Below, in pieces: positions 1 to 12,710 of a stretch of DNA of 64,000 nucleotides. The position numbers were made by a program, and so were the translations under genes. This DNA is from Lycocorax pyrrhopterus obiensis (lineage: Eukaryota; Chordata; Aves; Passeriformes; Paradisaeidae), in contig JACSVZ010000001.1 of assembly GCA_014706295.1 (NCBI GenBank), positions 86,054,237 to 86,118,236 on the forward strand, read 5' to 3'. How positions within the stretch are numbered: position 1 is the stretch's first letter; the number at the start of each line of letters is the position of its first letter. The notes beneath the pieces are model-generated. The model was given only the letters and a program-made list of their open reading frames with translations, was not told the origin of the DNA and searched no databases.

Positions 1-3000
1 ATAAACTTCTACACTCTTCCTCCTAGAAAATACCCCTTATATCGTGCACAGTCAGATAAGTTCTTCTTAACTGATTTTTGCAGAGGACAGAAGAAAACCA
101 CTAAATGTAAATCCAAAGAGATACATTTAATCTACAGCTGTCGTGCTCTGATCTGGTTCTGCATTTCAAGACCCTTCAGAGATACTATATGAAAAGTTAA
201 AAGGAACACTTCATGTGATTTGACTGCAGTGAGATTTGAACTTATTCCACAATGTAACAGGCAAAAAATCATTTACCTGATCAAAACATGACCTACTTCA
301 CTGACAGCATTGCTACACATATTTAAGCAGTATAGATGGCATCTTAAAATTATGGACATAGCACTGAAATCCAAAACTGGGAACAGGGCAAGTTTGTTGG
401 CCTGTAAAGCTGCTATCAGAAGGGTTAGGAGTGTACAGTGTGGTGGGCTTGCCTTGGCTGGACACCAGATGTTCACCAAAGCCCCTCTATCACTTTCTCC
501 TCAGATTAATTTATTTCCAATCAAATCAGAGTAAGGTGATGGCCAGTGTCGGTCTGTCCTCTGCCAGCTGGCATTGGCTCTGTCTCACAACAGAAGCCAC
601 CTGGTACCAAAACCTTGTCGTGTAGCCCTAATACAGGATATCAATAACTCTTTAATGACTGCCTGCACAGTTATTGCAATTGTATGTTTATTGAATTCTG
701 AACTGAATAACCTCTTTCAGTAATATTCCCCAAAATAAGGTCGTATTCCCATGAGTTCTACTCTAGTTAGTGGGTGGAGGGAGACTCCTATGTGAAATGG
801 GGCATGTTTCAGAGCAGGAGCCTAACTTTGAACGTTGACCTTTGGAGATGTTGATCTTTCTCCATTGACTACAATTAAACTCAGGGCTCTTAAGCCTCCT
901 GGAGCTAAAGCAAACCTGTATGATCATATCCTCTTCTCATGCCTTTGTTTGTTGATGTTTTATCTTTATGCTAATTTCCATGCATCAACCACGCAAACAA
1001 ATATCAGACACAGAGTATTTGATTTGTAATGATGACTTTGGCATTGCAAATACTAACTATAGAATGTGGCAAGGTCTAGAAGCTTATAACTGCAGTTTCA
1101 GACCTGACATATCAGTACCTTTAGGAAGGAGGCTGTTAATCTTGTACATGGAACACATTCCAGAGCAATAGAGTGCTGCAGTCTTATCCTACATATTTCT
1201 CCTAGAGAATGAAGTGTTGCCAGCAGCAGACCTTGAGGGATCAAGGACCTGTTGCTTCCAGAAGAATTTTGCGGCAGATATTTGGCAATATTAGCTCTTC
1301 TTTGGCTGAAGACTTTATGCTCTGGGCTTTGGAGAGAAAACCTTATCAGACGTGACTGACACCTCACAAACCATGCAGCATAATCTGTTTGCTCAAAACC
1401 GCAACATTAGCAACTGGGAAACTGAGTGTTTGAGCCCTGGATGTGTTGCTGAGATTTTGGCTTTTGTTGATGACTTTTTCTCATTCTTTTAAACAGAATT
1501 TTATTTGCTCGCTCTTCAGAGCTCAGGTTAAATGTTCTGTGTTCATTCTCAACCCTTTCTCTGCTATGTGAATTCAAGTTCTTGGTAGCACCATCTGTCC
1601 ATGAGAAGAAACATCAACAAAATTGTGGGGTGGAGATGCAGCATTCCAGTGTTATCCAGTATGGCTAATTTGGGAATGAGGACACATTCCATTTCCTGTT
1701 CGCTTTCTTTAAGATTGTTCCAAACTCTGTCTCTGAGCTACAGCAAAGAATTTGGAATTCACCTGGGTTTTTTTCTGAAGATGTAAAAGTATGCTGAAAC
1801 AGAAAAGTACAACTATCTTCCAAGATTTAGACCAACATGATAAACATGATGCAAAGAGATCTAACCAACATTGTAATTTTCTTTTTAAATTATTATTTTT
1901 GACTATTCCTATAAAAGTATCAAAATTGTTCTTCGTCTTTTAAATCAGACAAATATTGGAACCAGTATTTTAATGACCTTCAGGCCATTATCTCAGGCTC
2001 TTGAATATACTTCTTCTGGTATCACCTTGTGTGCTGCAAGTTTATTTTTTAATTGACTCAAATATTTAGTGTATTGTATCAGTTAATTAAGGTTGGTTCT
2101 TATTCATAAATTACTTAGGTTGATATATTTGGTGGAAAAATTCAGGCTTAGAGCATGTGAATCATATAATCTTTGAATAGATTTGGTTGGAAGTTACCTA
2201 TGGATGCTATTTGATCTTAACCACTCCAAAAAAAAGTCAATTTTAAATTAGAATTGTCTTCCAAGGGAAGGAAGAAGCAAATTGTTATCTATTTTTTTCT
2301 GGTTTTCTGTTTGTTGGTTGTGGGGATTTTTTTCTGAAATAAATATTAAAATATGTTCTGCAAAAATTTTGCAGATTTTTTCCTGAAAGATATTTAAATT
2401 CACCAGAATTACTTTAAACTGTAAAATTAATTGCGTTCTAGGACCCACTTAGTTGTGAAATTAGAGGTTAGAAATTCTAGTGCTCTTTTATGTATTCAGA
2501 AATCCTCTCTCTTTACTTTTCATATGAAAAAACACCCTAAAACTAGGCGTGAATAAGTCACTTGTCTCCATTCCATCTTGAATGTGAAAAATGAGCAACA
2601 GGATAAGTACCTGAAATGAACTTGAAAGATTAACAAATAAAATGTGCAAAGGAAGTGTTTATTTTTCAAATTAGTCCGTGTCTCTGCTAAAGACATGGCA
2701 AGCAGAAATATATTCACTTCTTTAATGCAAATAACTTGACATTTCAACAGCCAGAGAAGCCAGTCATTCCTAATGAAGCCATTGATCAGTACCTCTTCAG
2801 CATTTAGTACTTCAAAACTTTTATCTGAAGTCAAAGAACATATTTCTAACTAGAAAACTTAATGAAGAAGAAATGTTTTTCTTAATGTGATCTAGGACAG
2901 TGCTGTGAAATTTGCCTTGAGAAAACATAGAAAACATCTCCAACTGGGAGTGAATTTATGAGTTGAAATATGTCAGAAAAGGCGCTTTTAATTTTATCAC

Positions 3001-4306
3001 ATCATATGTCCATCTTAAACAGGATGTCATGAACAAACCCCAGCGCTCCTCTTTATCTTCAGCTGTGCCAGTATAGCAATAACTCTCTGTCTTGGCATCA
3101 TGTCGTTCCTAATATGGAGAGAACTATTGGGTAATTACAGATGTGTCATCCTTCCATGCTCCTTTCCTCTGTGTACTAATGTGCTCATGGTTGTGCCTGC
3201 ACTCCCATCTACTGGTTAGTCACTATGATCATGGTACACAAATCTGGAAAAGAAGGTGGATCCCGAAAGAGTAATGCAAGAAAAATGGCAATTTGTCTCA
3301 TTAAAAACTTTATTACTTACTATTTCTGCAGAAGCCAAAAGTGCCTAGATAATTTGTGTTCTTACAGTAAGTGGCATCTTCTTAAGTGGTATTTTGGTGC
3401 TTCCCTTGGTAGAAGGATTGCAACCAGCAGATTTTTCTTGGAAATAGGACCTATGCTGGAAGTAATATCCCAGGTACTGTGAATTCTCAGAAGATTGGTA
3501 TTGATAATCTTTTGCTTTCAGTTATTCACATTGGACTTGTCAATTTATTCCTGAGGAGTGTAGTCATCCCCTATGGCCACTGACAAAAAAGAGGTGCAAC
3601 TACAACCAGAAGCTTGGATTTGAGATTAAAAAAATATTGTGTTTCTGTGTTGTAGGACAGAGAGGAGCATTTAGCTGTACTAATAATTAAAATTCCATTA
3701 CAAAATGTAGTGTCTGGACTTCCAACTAGTTTCTTATATCTAGGATGGGAAAGATTTTATTAGTTGTAAATGAAAGAAAACTAATTAGTGTAATTTGTGC
3801 ACTATATGCTGATGCAGTCAAACTCTTTTAATACCAATTAAACATGTTAAAACAAAATGCTTTATCAAATTAAAGATTAGTCTATTAAAAAAGAAATAGA
3901 TTAGCTCAGTTCCTGATAAGCCTTCTGGGTTTAACCTAATATATTCTTACTTTTATCTTTGTTTGTAATTGTCAAATATCATCTGTAACAATCAAAGGTG
4001 TAACGCAGGGCTTCAAATTAAAGGCACAGGTTTCTTTGTCATCATCACCACAGATTAACAAAACAATAGTAAATAAGATGCCTTGCACTCAGAGCATCCA
4101 TATTATCCAGAAGGGCAAGCAGCCCTAGTATTAAGAGATGTTCCCTTGGGAGAAGAGTCTTTGATTCAGTGATTATGTTCAATATAGTAAGACTGAATTA
4201 CTTCAATCACTAAATAAATTACCAGAGTTAGAGTTATAATGAAAACTCGGGTTGAAAATAAGGAGCTGGAATAGCAAAGAAAGAAGCTAGGTGAAGTCAA
4301 AGCAAA
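1..4306. other. AT-rich non-coding sequence, no gene recognised
   Basis: This stretch is ordinary AT-rich vertebrate DNA. Open frames are short (the longest is about 104 codons), none has a recognisable protein family, and none has a convincing multi-exon context. I see no interspersed repeat with clear ends. One 35-bp segment at 3332-3366 (+) is bounded by a good acceptor (CTATTTCTGCAG) and donor (GTAAGT) and is open in one frame. Such short pairs occur by chance in sequence of this length. Confidence 0.6.
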
Positions 4307-4311
4307 GGGAG
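4307..4311. repeat. Left target-site duplication of LTR (GGGAG)
   Basis: GGGAG directly precedes the TG of the LTR and is repeated exactly at 4956-4960 after its terminal CA. A 5-bp duplication is usual for several vertebrate ERV classes. Confidence 0.8.
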
Positions 4312-4955
4312 TGTGCCGGTTTGGCCAAAATCTAGTAATATATCCCCTGAGAGAAAATCAGGTTACAACCACCCTTCCCCCCACCAGGTTCGGGAAAAAA
4401 GGAAATTTTTCCTCGAAGGAAAGTGAAAGAGATAAAAACTATTTCTTTTAACAAACACACGGGAAAAGCATAATGATGCTAAATAATGAAATGAAATCTC
4501 TCGCTATAGAGAGAAACCTGGGAAGAATTCAGAGTCCTTCCGTAGGTGTGGTCTCTCTCCTCCTCGGAGCTGGGTCGGCGAGGTGCCCACCCCCCGGGCC
4601 TCGGGGAGGAAATTCTCCTGGTGTATTCTGATGTTGTTGAACAGTACAGAAGAGAAGAAGGGAAAAACCAAAGTCCCAGGAAACAAAGTTCAGCTTTCTG
4701 TCTCACGCTGGGAAGATGAGGGAAAAAAAAACAACCGAAACCGCTGGCTGAAGAAAGCAAGCAGGGTGCTCCCTCCTGCTCCTGCAGCCAGAGAACGCAG
4801 AGGAGTGTATCTCCGTGTCCTTGAGAAACTGCTTTGAAAAGTTCGTTTGTTTTTTCTTTTCTCCAGCTCAGTTTAAAGGCACAGAAAAGGCACAAAATTA
4901 CTTTTTGGGCATAGAGCATGATAGGGGATACACATGATAGAGTCACCCCAAGACA
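4312..4955. mobile_element. Solo endogenous retroviral LTR with 5-bp target duplication
   Basis: A 644-bp element begins TGTGCCGGTTTGG on the plus strand and ends CCCAAGACA, giving the TG...CA ends required of an LTR. It is flanked by identical 5-bp direct repeats GGGAG at 4307-4311 and 4956-4960, so both ends are intact. The interior is more GC-rich than the flanks (CpG-containing block near 4560-4610), which fits U3/R of an avian LTR. No second copy, primer-binding site, gag/pol or env sequence follows on either side, so this is a solo LTR left by recombination between two LTRs. The terminus TTTGGCCAAACCGGCACA (minus strand) resembles passerine ERV LTRs, but I cannot name the family. Orientation is unresolved because I see no clear TATA box and polyadenylation pair. 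A 155-codon minus-strand open frame (4479-4946) lies almost wholly inside and is not taken as a gene. Confidence 0.85.
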
Positions 4956-4960
4956 GGGAG
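4956..4960. repeat. Right target-site duplication of LTR (GGGAG)
   Basis: Second copy of GGGAG, immediately after the CA end of the LTR. It pairs with 4307-4311 and sets the element's right boundary. Confidence 0.8.
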
Positions 4961-6560
4961 CAATATAGACCTGTGTTTAAAAAGGACCAGCTGCCCTGGC
5001 TAAGACTTACAGTCATGACTTGGGATTTGGGATGTCTTTTATTTCTAGAAGGGGATTTTAGCAGTTTCACCAATGGATGTTTGACACTTCTAAGGCAACA
5101 GATGAAGCTGAATACTTTAAATCAGATGCAAGTTGCTAGAGAAATCCATGCTATTATATGCAATATTTTTGAAAGAGATTAATGTTCAATTTCCTGCAGC
5201 TTAATTGTTTAAATAATTTTTGTATTGGTGTTATGCTTTCCCACATACTCACTTATGTGGCCATCACACTTTATACGATAATTTATTAATGAATATTGAA
5301 GTGAGCAAAAGGCTAATAAGTAAAAAAAACCTTTGTAAAAGTTGGCATTTATTTAAATGACAATGATGTTAATTGGGAGGTCTGGAATCAATCCAGTGCT
5401 GAAGAGTGGCAACATTGCATAATTTTTTTTTCCCTTATTTTTTGTCTTTTGAGATCTGACAGTACGTAATAGTGACTCATATATCAGAAATGCTTCTGCT
5501 TTTTTCAAGTAGGTAAAAAAAAAGGATAAGGAAGCTGCATTGTGAATACAGTTAATGTGAACAAAATTAACACGAACATTGATGAAGCGAGCTGGGTGAA
5601 TGCAAACATATTACAATTACATTTGAGCACTCTACCCTTTGACTCTACCATTCTACTGAAAATTCTCATACAAAGCCACTGCACTGTGACAGGTGATGAG
5701 GAAGTCCCAAAGGGAGAAAAATGTCAGGCACTAGACTAACTGTAATATTTTTTTAGACTTTCTCTACTCTGATGCAAGTCATGAACAATATTCATTTCAA
5801 TGTCATCGCTATTTTTTATGCTCTATAATTTCCCCCTTACAGTGTCACCACTCGGTTTATGTTTCTTGAATTTGTCAAAGATGAGGCTACAGTTACTGAA
5901 GTAAAGCTGAAACTGCATCTTTTTCCAGCAGATGTAATCTCCTCTGCTGCTATGGGAAAAAAATAAATCTGTTACACTGGAGATTTTTGTTTGTTTTTTT
6001 CTGTTTCTTGGTTGTTCTTAGTTTTGCTCTGTGGGCTTTCCATGTCTCAGTTAAAGTTGTGGTCACGTTGTTTCTTTAATCCTTTCTTTCCTCTGTGGAA
6101 ATTAATTACATAGGGTTTTTTCATTTAATGAGGACCGGCTTTATTTTATATTGAAAGAGATGTGTTGCATTGCAGAGGAGTACCAAACATGTGGCATTAC
6201 CATAATCTCCTAATTTTTCCTTTGCATTCTTATGTCTAAGATGTTACAGAGGGAATCTGATGCTTATCATCTTCATTCTTAAAAGTCCGAAGGAGATATG
6301 GGGGGAGAAATAGGGGGATCAAGAAAAATATAGAAGTGGATTCACATTTGCCTTCTACCTTACAGAGTTTACATGGGGCCAGGGAAATAATATGAAAAAA
6401 ATCCATTGATAGTTTATGATGATTCTGAAGACAAATCTCCAGGGACACAGTTTTCCAGTGCAGAATATCTGAATTCTAGGTTCTGAGCAATGAGGGAGGA
6501 TGAAGGACACTGTTGAGGTACCATGTCACAGTGGGAAATGGAAACAATGTCTGCTAATGG
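4961..6560. other. AT-rich non-coding sequence
   Basis: No repeat with clear ends and no recognisable coding segment. Several short homopolymer tracts (A or T, 8-10 nt) are present near 5427, 5517 and 5995. Open frames here are at most about 80 codons and match no family I know. Confidence 0.55.
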
Positions 6561-6702
6561 ATGTGTTCAAGGCCAGGCTGGATGGGGCCCTGAACAACCT
6601 GGTCTAGTGGAAGGTATCCCTGCCCAGGGCAGAGAGGTTAGAACTAGATGGTCTTTAAGGTCCCTTCTAAACCAAAGCATTCTAGGTTTCTATGATTCTG
6701 TG
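6561..6702 (+). mobile_element. CR1 LINE fragment, 3' end
   Basis: The block starts near GTGTTCAAGGCCAGGCTGG, runs through the CR1 3'-UTR hallmarks (AACCTGGTCTAGTGGAAGG, ACTAGATGGTCTTTAAGGTC) and ends in the CR1 tail TTTCTATGATTCTGTG. CR1 is the dominant LINE of birds and is almost always 5'-truncated, as here: only about 140 bp of the 3' untranslated region survives and no reverse-transcriptase coding sequence is present. The adjoining 6523-6924 open frame is a by-product of this repeat and of chance. Confidence 0.9.
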
Positions 6703-9700
6703 TTTTTACTGGAAAGAAGAAAAATATTACTCCTCTTTGCTCTAAAAATTCAGAAAAATCCATTTAGTTCCTTAGGTGATACAGGGCCAAAGTGCAGGGA
6801 CATATTTTGGAATCTCTTACTGTTAAAACCACAGGTAATTTTTTCTGTCAGATCTACATTCCTTGCGGTCAGCCACCAAGGCACAAGGAAATTTAAGAAG
6901 ACACCTCACAAAGCCCTCTGCTAGCTTCTCCTTCTAACCACAGTTTTAGCTTTCTTTTCAATACACAACGTTCATATTATATTGTTTAAATTGCTAGCTA
7001 ACCTCGGAGGAGTGAGACAGTTTTAGGCAGCATCACTCTGAGCTTGAAGTATTTCTTCAAATGCCTTAGAAAGTAATGAGGTGATGAAATGGTGACCATG
7101 CTGTGATCCTGGGTACAGTGAAAGCCATCATCATGCAGCAGTGGAGGAGCAAATACACATACTTGTCTTCAAATCTGGTGACAGTCTAAATTCTGTTCTG
7201 AATGGTCAAAGCATCACAGTATTCATGCTAGAAAAAGAGATAGACCTGACCTTTGCAGACCATCTTACCCTTTTGTAAGATGATCAGGGAAACATGGACA
7301 ACTGTGCTGGGGAAAAAAACACCATTATTGCAATATGTGCTCATAGATTACTTGTAGTGAGAACGACCAATAGCAGAATGCTGAGTGACTACATGTCATA
7401 GCCTTGGTAAGGTGTGTCTATTTTATGTTCTTGTTTTTTTTGCTCTACCCAAAATATAGTAGGTGAAACAATTTAATTTGTTTAATATCACTGAGTCAGA
7501 AACACTTCTTTAGCTCTTTATTTACTTCATTCTTTAGACATAGTCATGTGAAACAGAATGAAAGGATTTTAGGAAGAAGTGCATCTGTCCCATTTTGTTT
7601 TGCACGCTCAAGCCATTTGATGCTGGAGCAAATTACCCAAACCATCCTCCCCTATGTCTTTTCAAAACAGGATGCAGAGCTGAGATGGGCTTGTGAAATA
7701 ATAATATAGTGTATGTTCATGTGTGGGTTGATCAAAATAAATACTTTTGTTTTTCTTCTTGGATGATTTTGTGCTGAAAAATATCAGAGCTAATATGAAA
7801 TTCTGATCTATGTGACACTCACATAAACTTGAGGTTATTCCAGAGAAGCCATTAAGCTTGACATAGACTCCTCTGAGATCATAATTTGGCTTGTCTTCAG
7901 GTGTTGGGTTTTTTCCTGCTCCAAAACTCATACGAGTGTCATTGATTTACACAAGATATCTTGCAAGGTTCCATTTAACATAAAATAGAACCTCATAGAT
8001 ATTTTTAGTGGAAGATTGGTATGAGAAAGCAAGCTCTTAATCAGTTGCTTATGGCCTCCATATCAGATGATGCTTACTAGCAGAAAGATGAATGGAAGAG
8101 CTGCCAAAACTCTTAATGTGATCTGACTATCCTGTTTTATACAGTCAAATCCCATACTTGCTGTGCTTTGCCTATATAAATTCTTCTCCCCTCATTTTTT
8201 TACAGCAACTAGTTGCAATCACGGAAAGTTAACTTGTGTTCATACAGGAGGCTGAGTGATGTCAGCCACAGAAGTGTCTTTAGCAAACTTGTGGAGAAAT
8301 CACAAATATACACTGGATCCAATGCCAGGTGTGCTGGGTAATGTTCAGGCATAAAACAGCACTAGTTGGCCTGGGTTACATCTGAGACATTGGACCTGCT
8401 TATTCATGCACACTTATATGTGCATGCATGATTGCCCTCCCTGGGCCTGGATTTTAATATTTAAAATCTGGCAACCATGCTGAGCAGCTTCATTTATTGA
8501 TTATCCCACTTGTTTCCATCTGGAAGAGACCCAGGAGGGCAAACAGGATGAAAAAAGCTTTCTCTAATAGAAAGCTGAAAAAATTATTGATAATATTCCA
8601 TCAAGAAAAGTTTGCACGGAAAATCTATCCTCACTTTTGTTTTACTAGTAAACCAAATATGTAATTGGCTTTGATTTTCTCTTTTTTTTTTCTTAATTGT
8701 CATAGGAATAATTATGCTGAAAAAAAGAGAAGTTGAAGTCTTGCATTTTTTCTAGCATGTCTAATAACTTTTTCAAAATAACAGGAGACTTACCATGAAA
8801 AAAAGAAATTGTCAGCCTTGCTTTTCTATGGAAAATATTTTTCCACAGAAATAATATGGAATTTAAACAGCAAGTTTCCAATTTATGAACAGAAACACAT
8901 ACCATTACTTCTAATCTCAAATGAGAATAAATTGGTTTGTCTTCACCTCCCTTGGTTTTGTGCTCTCCTTTTTTCTTTCTCTTACTCTTCCTTGCCTTGG
9001 TTATTTGTCGTCCAGGGATCAGAAAAAAAAGCACCCCAGCAACAAAAAAGCAAAACCACAAAGCATCAAAAGATTTGTAAAGGAATAACAAGAAATTTAA
9101 ATATGGAAAACAAATTGCAAATATTTTTACTCTTTCTTGGGTGGTATTTCATCCAGCATGAAGGAAAAGTGGAATTTTATTGGTTTGTTTGAGGATTCTG
9201 CCTGTTTATTTCCCATTTGGCCAAGTTTATTATTTATACCTTGGGTTTAATGATGGAGTAGCCCAACCCAACTGAAATGAAATTCTGTTTAACTTACAAA
9301 CCTTTAAACAGTAAATAGCAAAATATAATAGTCTTTTCAATATTACACGATGCACTAGCTTGCTATTAATACATTTTTAGCATTATTTTTGTTAATCTTT
9401 GTTTATGCAATGTTTTTTAGGGAACAGTATTAATCCAACGGACCAATCTGATTTCTTTTCTTTTTCCTTGGACCCTTCTTTCCATATTTGACTATGTGTC
9501 TGCCTACTGGATTTAGCTCCAATAAGCATTGAAATCTTTAATTTATTTAGCTTTATTTGCATAACTTTTCCTAGCAGTTCAAGTGAAGAAGACAGGTGGC
9601 AGTCTCTACAGAAATTAAACTTGTTTTTCAGCCATTCCTGCCACTCTTGTAAAAACAGATTTGCAGATAATCCATATTGCAGTCAGATATTTGCAATTTA

Positions 9701-11392
9701 GAAAGTGAATAGAAGAAAAGAGACTATACATAATCCCTGAAAGTAAGTAGCAATATACTGGCTTTTGGAGTATTCCCTCTGTCACTGTCATGAATGCTGT
9801 GAAATTTCCATTGTATCAAAGTTTTTGACAGAATTATTACTAAAATTATGTAATAGTCCATATAGGAAAACATTAAGGATAATTCATGTTTTCTGGTTTC
9901 TTGATGAGCATAAATTGAATATTTCAGCACTCAACTCTGCTTGAAATAGGTGGATGCCTTTTTTTCCTATTATCATTTTATATCATTGTTATTATTTTTG
10001 ACAATATGCTATCATCCAACCTATTCACAATAATGTGAGCAGTATCATGATAGCTGAAGTCTATTTCGTGCCATTCAGGAATGCTGATCAGCTCTGGAAT
10101 GGACGGTTTAAATGTTTATAGGTCAGCTGAAAGCTATTAAAGGAATTGCCGGATAAATCTTTTAAAAGTCTGTTTTCATTTATTTACAACATGAGCAAAC
10201 TTTAATTAGTGGGACTATTTTTCTCTTTTGGGGGAAAAAAAAAGGACATCATTAACTGACAAAGAATGAATACTCCTACAGACATTTTAAATCCAGCAAC
10301 CTTCTGGAAAAAGGGTTTCTGCTCTCTCTGACATTAGAAGAAAGTTTCCTACTTTCATAAATGGCAGTGACCTTATCCTGATAAATAAAGGCAGTATTTG
10401 AAACCCAGACTGACTATTGTTAAATGTGTATCTGCTGAAATTTGATTAAATAAGAAATCTCTGAAAAAAATATGTATTAGGCAGAGTCTTAGGTTCAGAC
10501 TAACACTGTGGATGAGATATAACCTTTTAAAAGCCCTTCTGTATCTCATCAGTAAGTTTATATCCGTATTCAATTTCCACTACAATAGATCTGGGCTAGA
10601 CATCAGCCGTGGAGTGGAGGCAAGGGAGAATGTTCCCAGTGTCAAACAATTGTCTAGCTTTCACTTGGAGAGGAACTTCAGAGTTACTGCCTCCTCTCAC
10701 ATGTTCAAAATATAAATCTTGGAAGCCTGATTGTGAAGATTTTGGAACTGCTACTATATTTAGAAAACACAAGATGAAATCTTATAAAAGCATTTTGACA
10801 GTAGAGTTTTTTTCCCCATCCTCCTGCCTTGTTTTGGAGCTGGACTGCACAACTTTTCCTCATAAACATTTTTACTTTGTTTGTTTTCTCTTTTTATAAG
10901 CTAACTTTCTAGAATGAAAGGGATCATATCATGTTTCAAAGCCTTTACTGTGACATTAAACCTTTGAACTACTGTTAAGGAAGTTATTTCCCTAAGGCTG
11001 AATATCTGAAAGGTTATTAAAAATTTAATTTCACAAATGGTACCTAGACTAAAAAAAAATAATATCTAAACACTACTTAAAACCTTGATTGCCTAATGTT
11101 ATAAATCCCACTGCTCCTTACTTTTAAATAAAGCAGAAATTACTATTAAAAATACAGAAACTTTTCCTAACAGGATTTCAGAAGAAGCATGGAGATGCTA
11201 GGTCCTATATCTTTTATGTTGGTCAAAACTGCACATGTATTGTGTCTGTGACTTCTGCATGGAGTCTGTTTTAAAATTCAGCTCTTTTAAAACAGTTATA
11301 AAGAAAGTGTACTTCGCCTTTAGGGCATGAACCCACATAGGAGGCCATTACTGGGAATACTTGAATAATTTTAAAAAGGGGATATCGGTGTT
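6703..11392. other. AT-rich non-coding sequence
   Basis: No gene recognised. The longest open frames (8693-9091 minus and 8809-9192 plus) overlap each other and are rich in Phe, Lys and Leu, as expected from AT-rich random sequence. An 8-bp perfect inverted repeat (CATCTTAC/GTAAGATG) sits at 7261-7282. The part from 9300 to 9600 is unique and complex, with many TAAT-type motifs, and might be conserved non-coding DNA. Confidence 0.5.
7261..7282. repeat. Short inverted repeat (8-bp stem)
   Basis: CATCTTAC at 7261-7268 is matched by GTAAGATG at 7275-7282 with a 6-nt spacer. It could form a small hairpin, but this is short enough to arise by chance. Confidence 0.5.
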
Positions 11393-11484
11393 TCATAAAA
11401 TCAAAGAATGGTTTGGAGTGGAAGGGACCTTAAAGATCGTCTAGTTCCAGCTACTCTGCCATGGGCAGGGCACCTTCTAGTGGG
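11393..11484 (-). mobile_element. CR1 LINE fragment, reverse orientation
   Basis: On the plus strand the block reads TCATAAAATCAAAGAATGG, then GGAAGGGACCTTAAAGATCG and CCATGGGCAGGGCACCTTC. This is the reverse complement of the CR1 3' end. About 92 bp of 3'-UTR remain, with no coding sequence. The start lies at the degenerate tail (equivalent to TTGATTTTATGA on the minus strand). Confidence 0.85.
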
Positions 11485-12244
11485 TTATATATCCCAGTAC
11501 TAATTTGACAAAGACATTCATGTTAGGAGTGTAGTCTCCTTTGACTTGCCACGTAGAGGGTAACTTTGCAGTCATTATCTGTAGACTTTTCCTGCTCTGA
11601 CATTAGAAAAAGCCTAAGAACAGCTACTAGATTCTAGATTGCTAACTTCTTCAATCCAGTGGAGTACTTCCAGCATGAGTCAAAAGGTTCTGTCCTCTAA
11701 ACCCATACTGCCATGCTACCAGGGCTTTTCAATACTGCTTTTAATCACATACTGAACGCCTTCTCTGTTTTCAGCAATTTACTTTCACGGATATCACCTT
11801 TGGTTTATGATATCAGGTTTAGTGTGGCTTTCAGGATTTTTTCCTTCTTCAAGATTTTTTCCTTCTTGTGATTTTCTGTGGTTTTTGGCATTATTCTCAC
11901 TGCAGAATCATCTGTACTCCATTTCTTAGTGTATCGCTAGTGAGTTGTTCTGTTTTAAAAGCACCCAACAAAACAAAAAGTGTTGACCTTCCCCAAAAGC
12001 AACGTACTCAGACATTCTGAATGTGAGGCATATCTCATTGCTTGTCTCTTTCTATCCTTCTTTCTTCCTAATATTTTTTTCCTATAATAACTACACTTGA
12101 CAGTGTGCTACGCTGTGTGCTAGGTGGCTTCATATGCTTTTAATGCTAATGAGCATGAGCAAGCCTCAAGTGCTCTGGATGTGGACTGTGGCTCTCTTTG
12201 GTGGATGTGCTTTTGAGGCCACAAAGGTTCTGCATGTCAATTTA
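11485..12244. other. Non-coding sequence with a small tandem duplication
   Basis: No gene or clear transposon. It contains an 18-bp-period tandem duplication at 11835-11867 and is otherwise plain unique sequence. Confidence 0.5.
11835..11867. repeat. Tandem duplication, 18-bp period
   Basis: GATTTTTTCCTTCTT occurs at 11835-11849 and again at 11853-11867, separated by CAA. This looks like replication-slippage duplication of a pyrimidine-rich segment. Confidence 0.8.
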
Positions 12245-12710
12245 TTCCTGTCTTTTTTAACAACCTGAACCATACAAAAGCCTGCACCAAGCTGGAAGGA
12301 GCAAGCAATGTGCTGGAGGTCTGTCGTCCAGTGGAGCCTCTACAGGTTGTCAGGGACCTCCTGAAATTCAGCAAAGGCAAATGGAGAGGCACACATCTGC
12401 CATACACCCACACAAGTTAGGAACTGACTGGGGAAATGACACCTTTGTAGAGGAGAACCAGGCACTTGCAGTGGGGAATCCACCAGCCGTCAGTGTGCTG
12501 CCATAGCAGGGAAGGCCAGCAGAACCATGGGCTGCATTAATAAGAGCAAATCCATCAGGGGAAATGTCTATGTCCCACTACTCAGACCCGTGAGAGGACA
12601 TCTCACAAAGTATGTCCAGTTTGGAGATTTTCAGTACAGTGGAGATATTGGGCAAAGTGACCTCCAAGGTCTCCTTCTACCTAGATTGCACCTGGATTCT
12701 ATGACTCCCT
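12245..12710 (+). mobile_element. Old, internally deleted CR1 LINE copy
   Basis: This is a diverged CR1 fragment recognised by an ordered series of consensus-like blocks. First come the degenerate end of the ORF2-derived region (CCAAGCTGGAAGGAGC near 12290) and TGAAATTCAGCAAAGGCAAA near 12361. These are followed by GGAACTGACTGG near 12420, GGGCTGCATTAATAAGAGCA near 12530 and TCTCACAAAGTATGTCCAGT near 12600. The CR1 body then jumps directly to its 3' end (GGGCAAAGTGACCTCCAAGG near 12650 and GATTCTATGACTCCC at the end), so several hundred bases of the usual 3' region are missing. It encodes no intact protein: frames are broken throughout. The many mismatches indicate an old insertion. Confidence 0.75.

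Noticed and set aside
4479..4946. 155-codon minus-strand frame
   Set aside because: It lies almost entirely inside the solo LTR, has no retroviral or cellular domain, and overlaps competing frames on both strands.
6785..6835. Exon-like segment ending CACAG|GTAATT
   Set aside because: The acceptor side lacks a pyrimidine tract. It most likely arises by chance downstream of the CR1 fragment.
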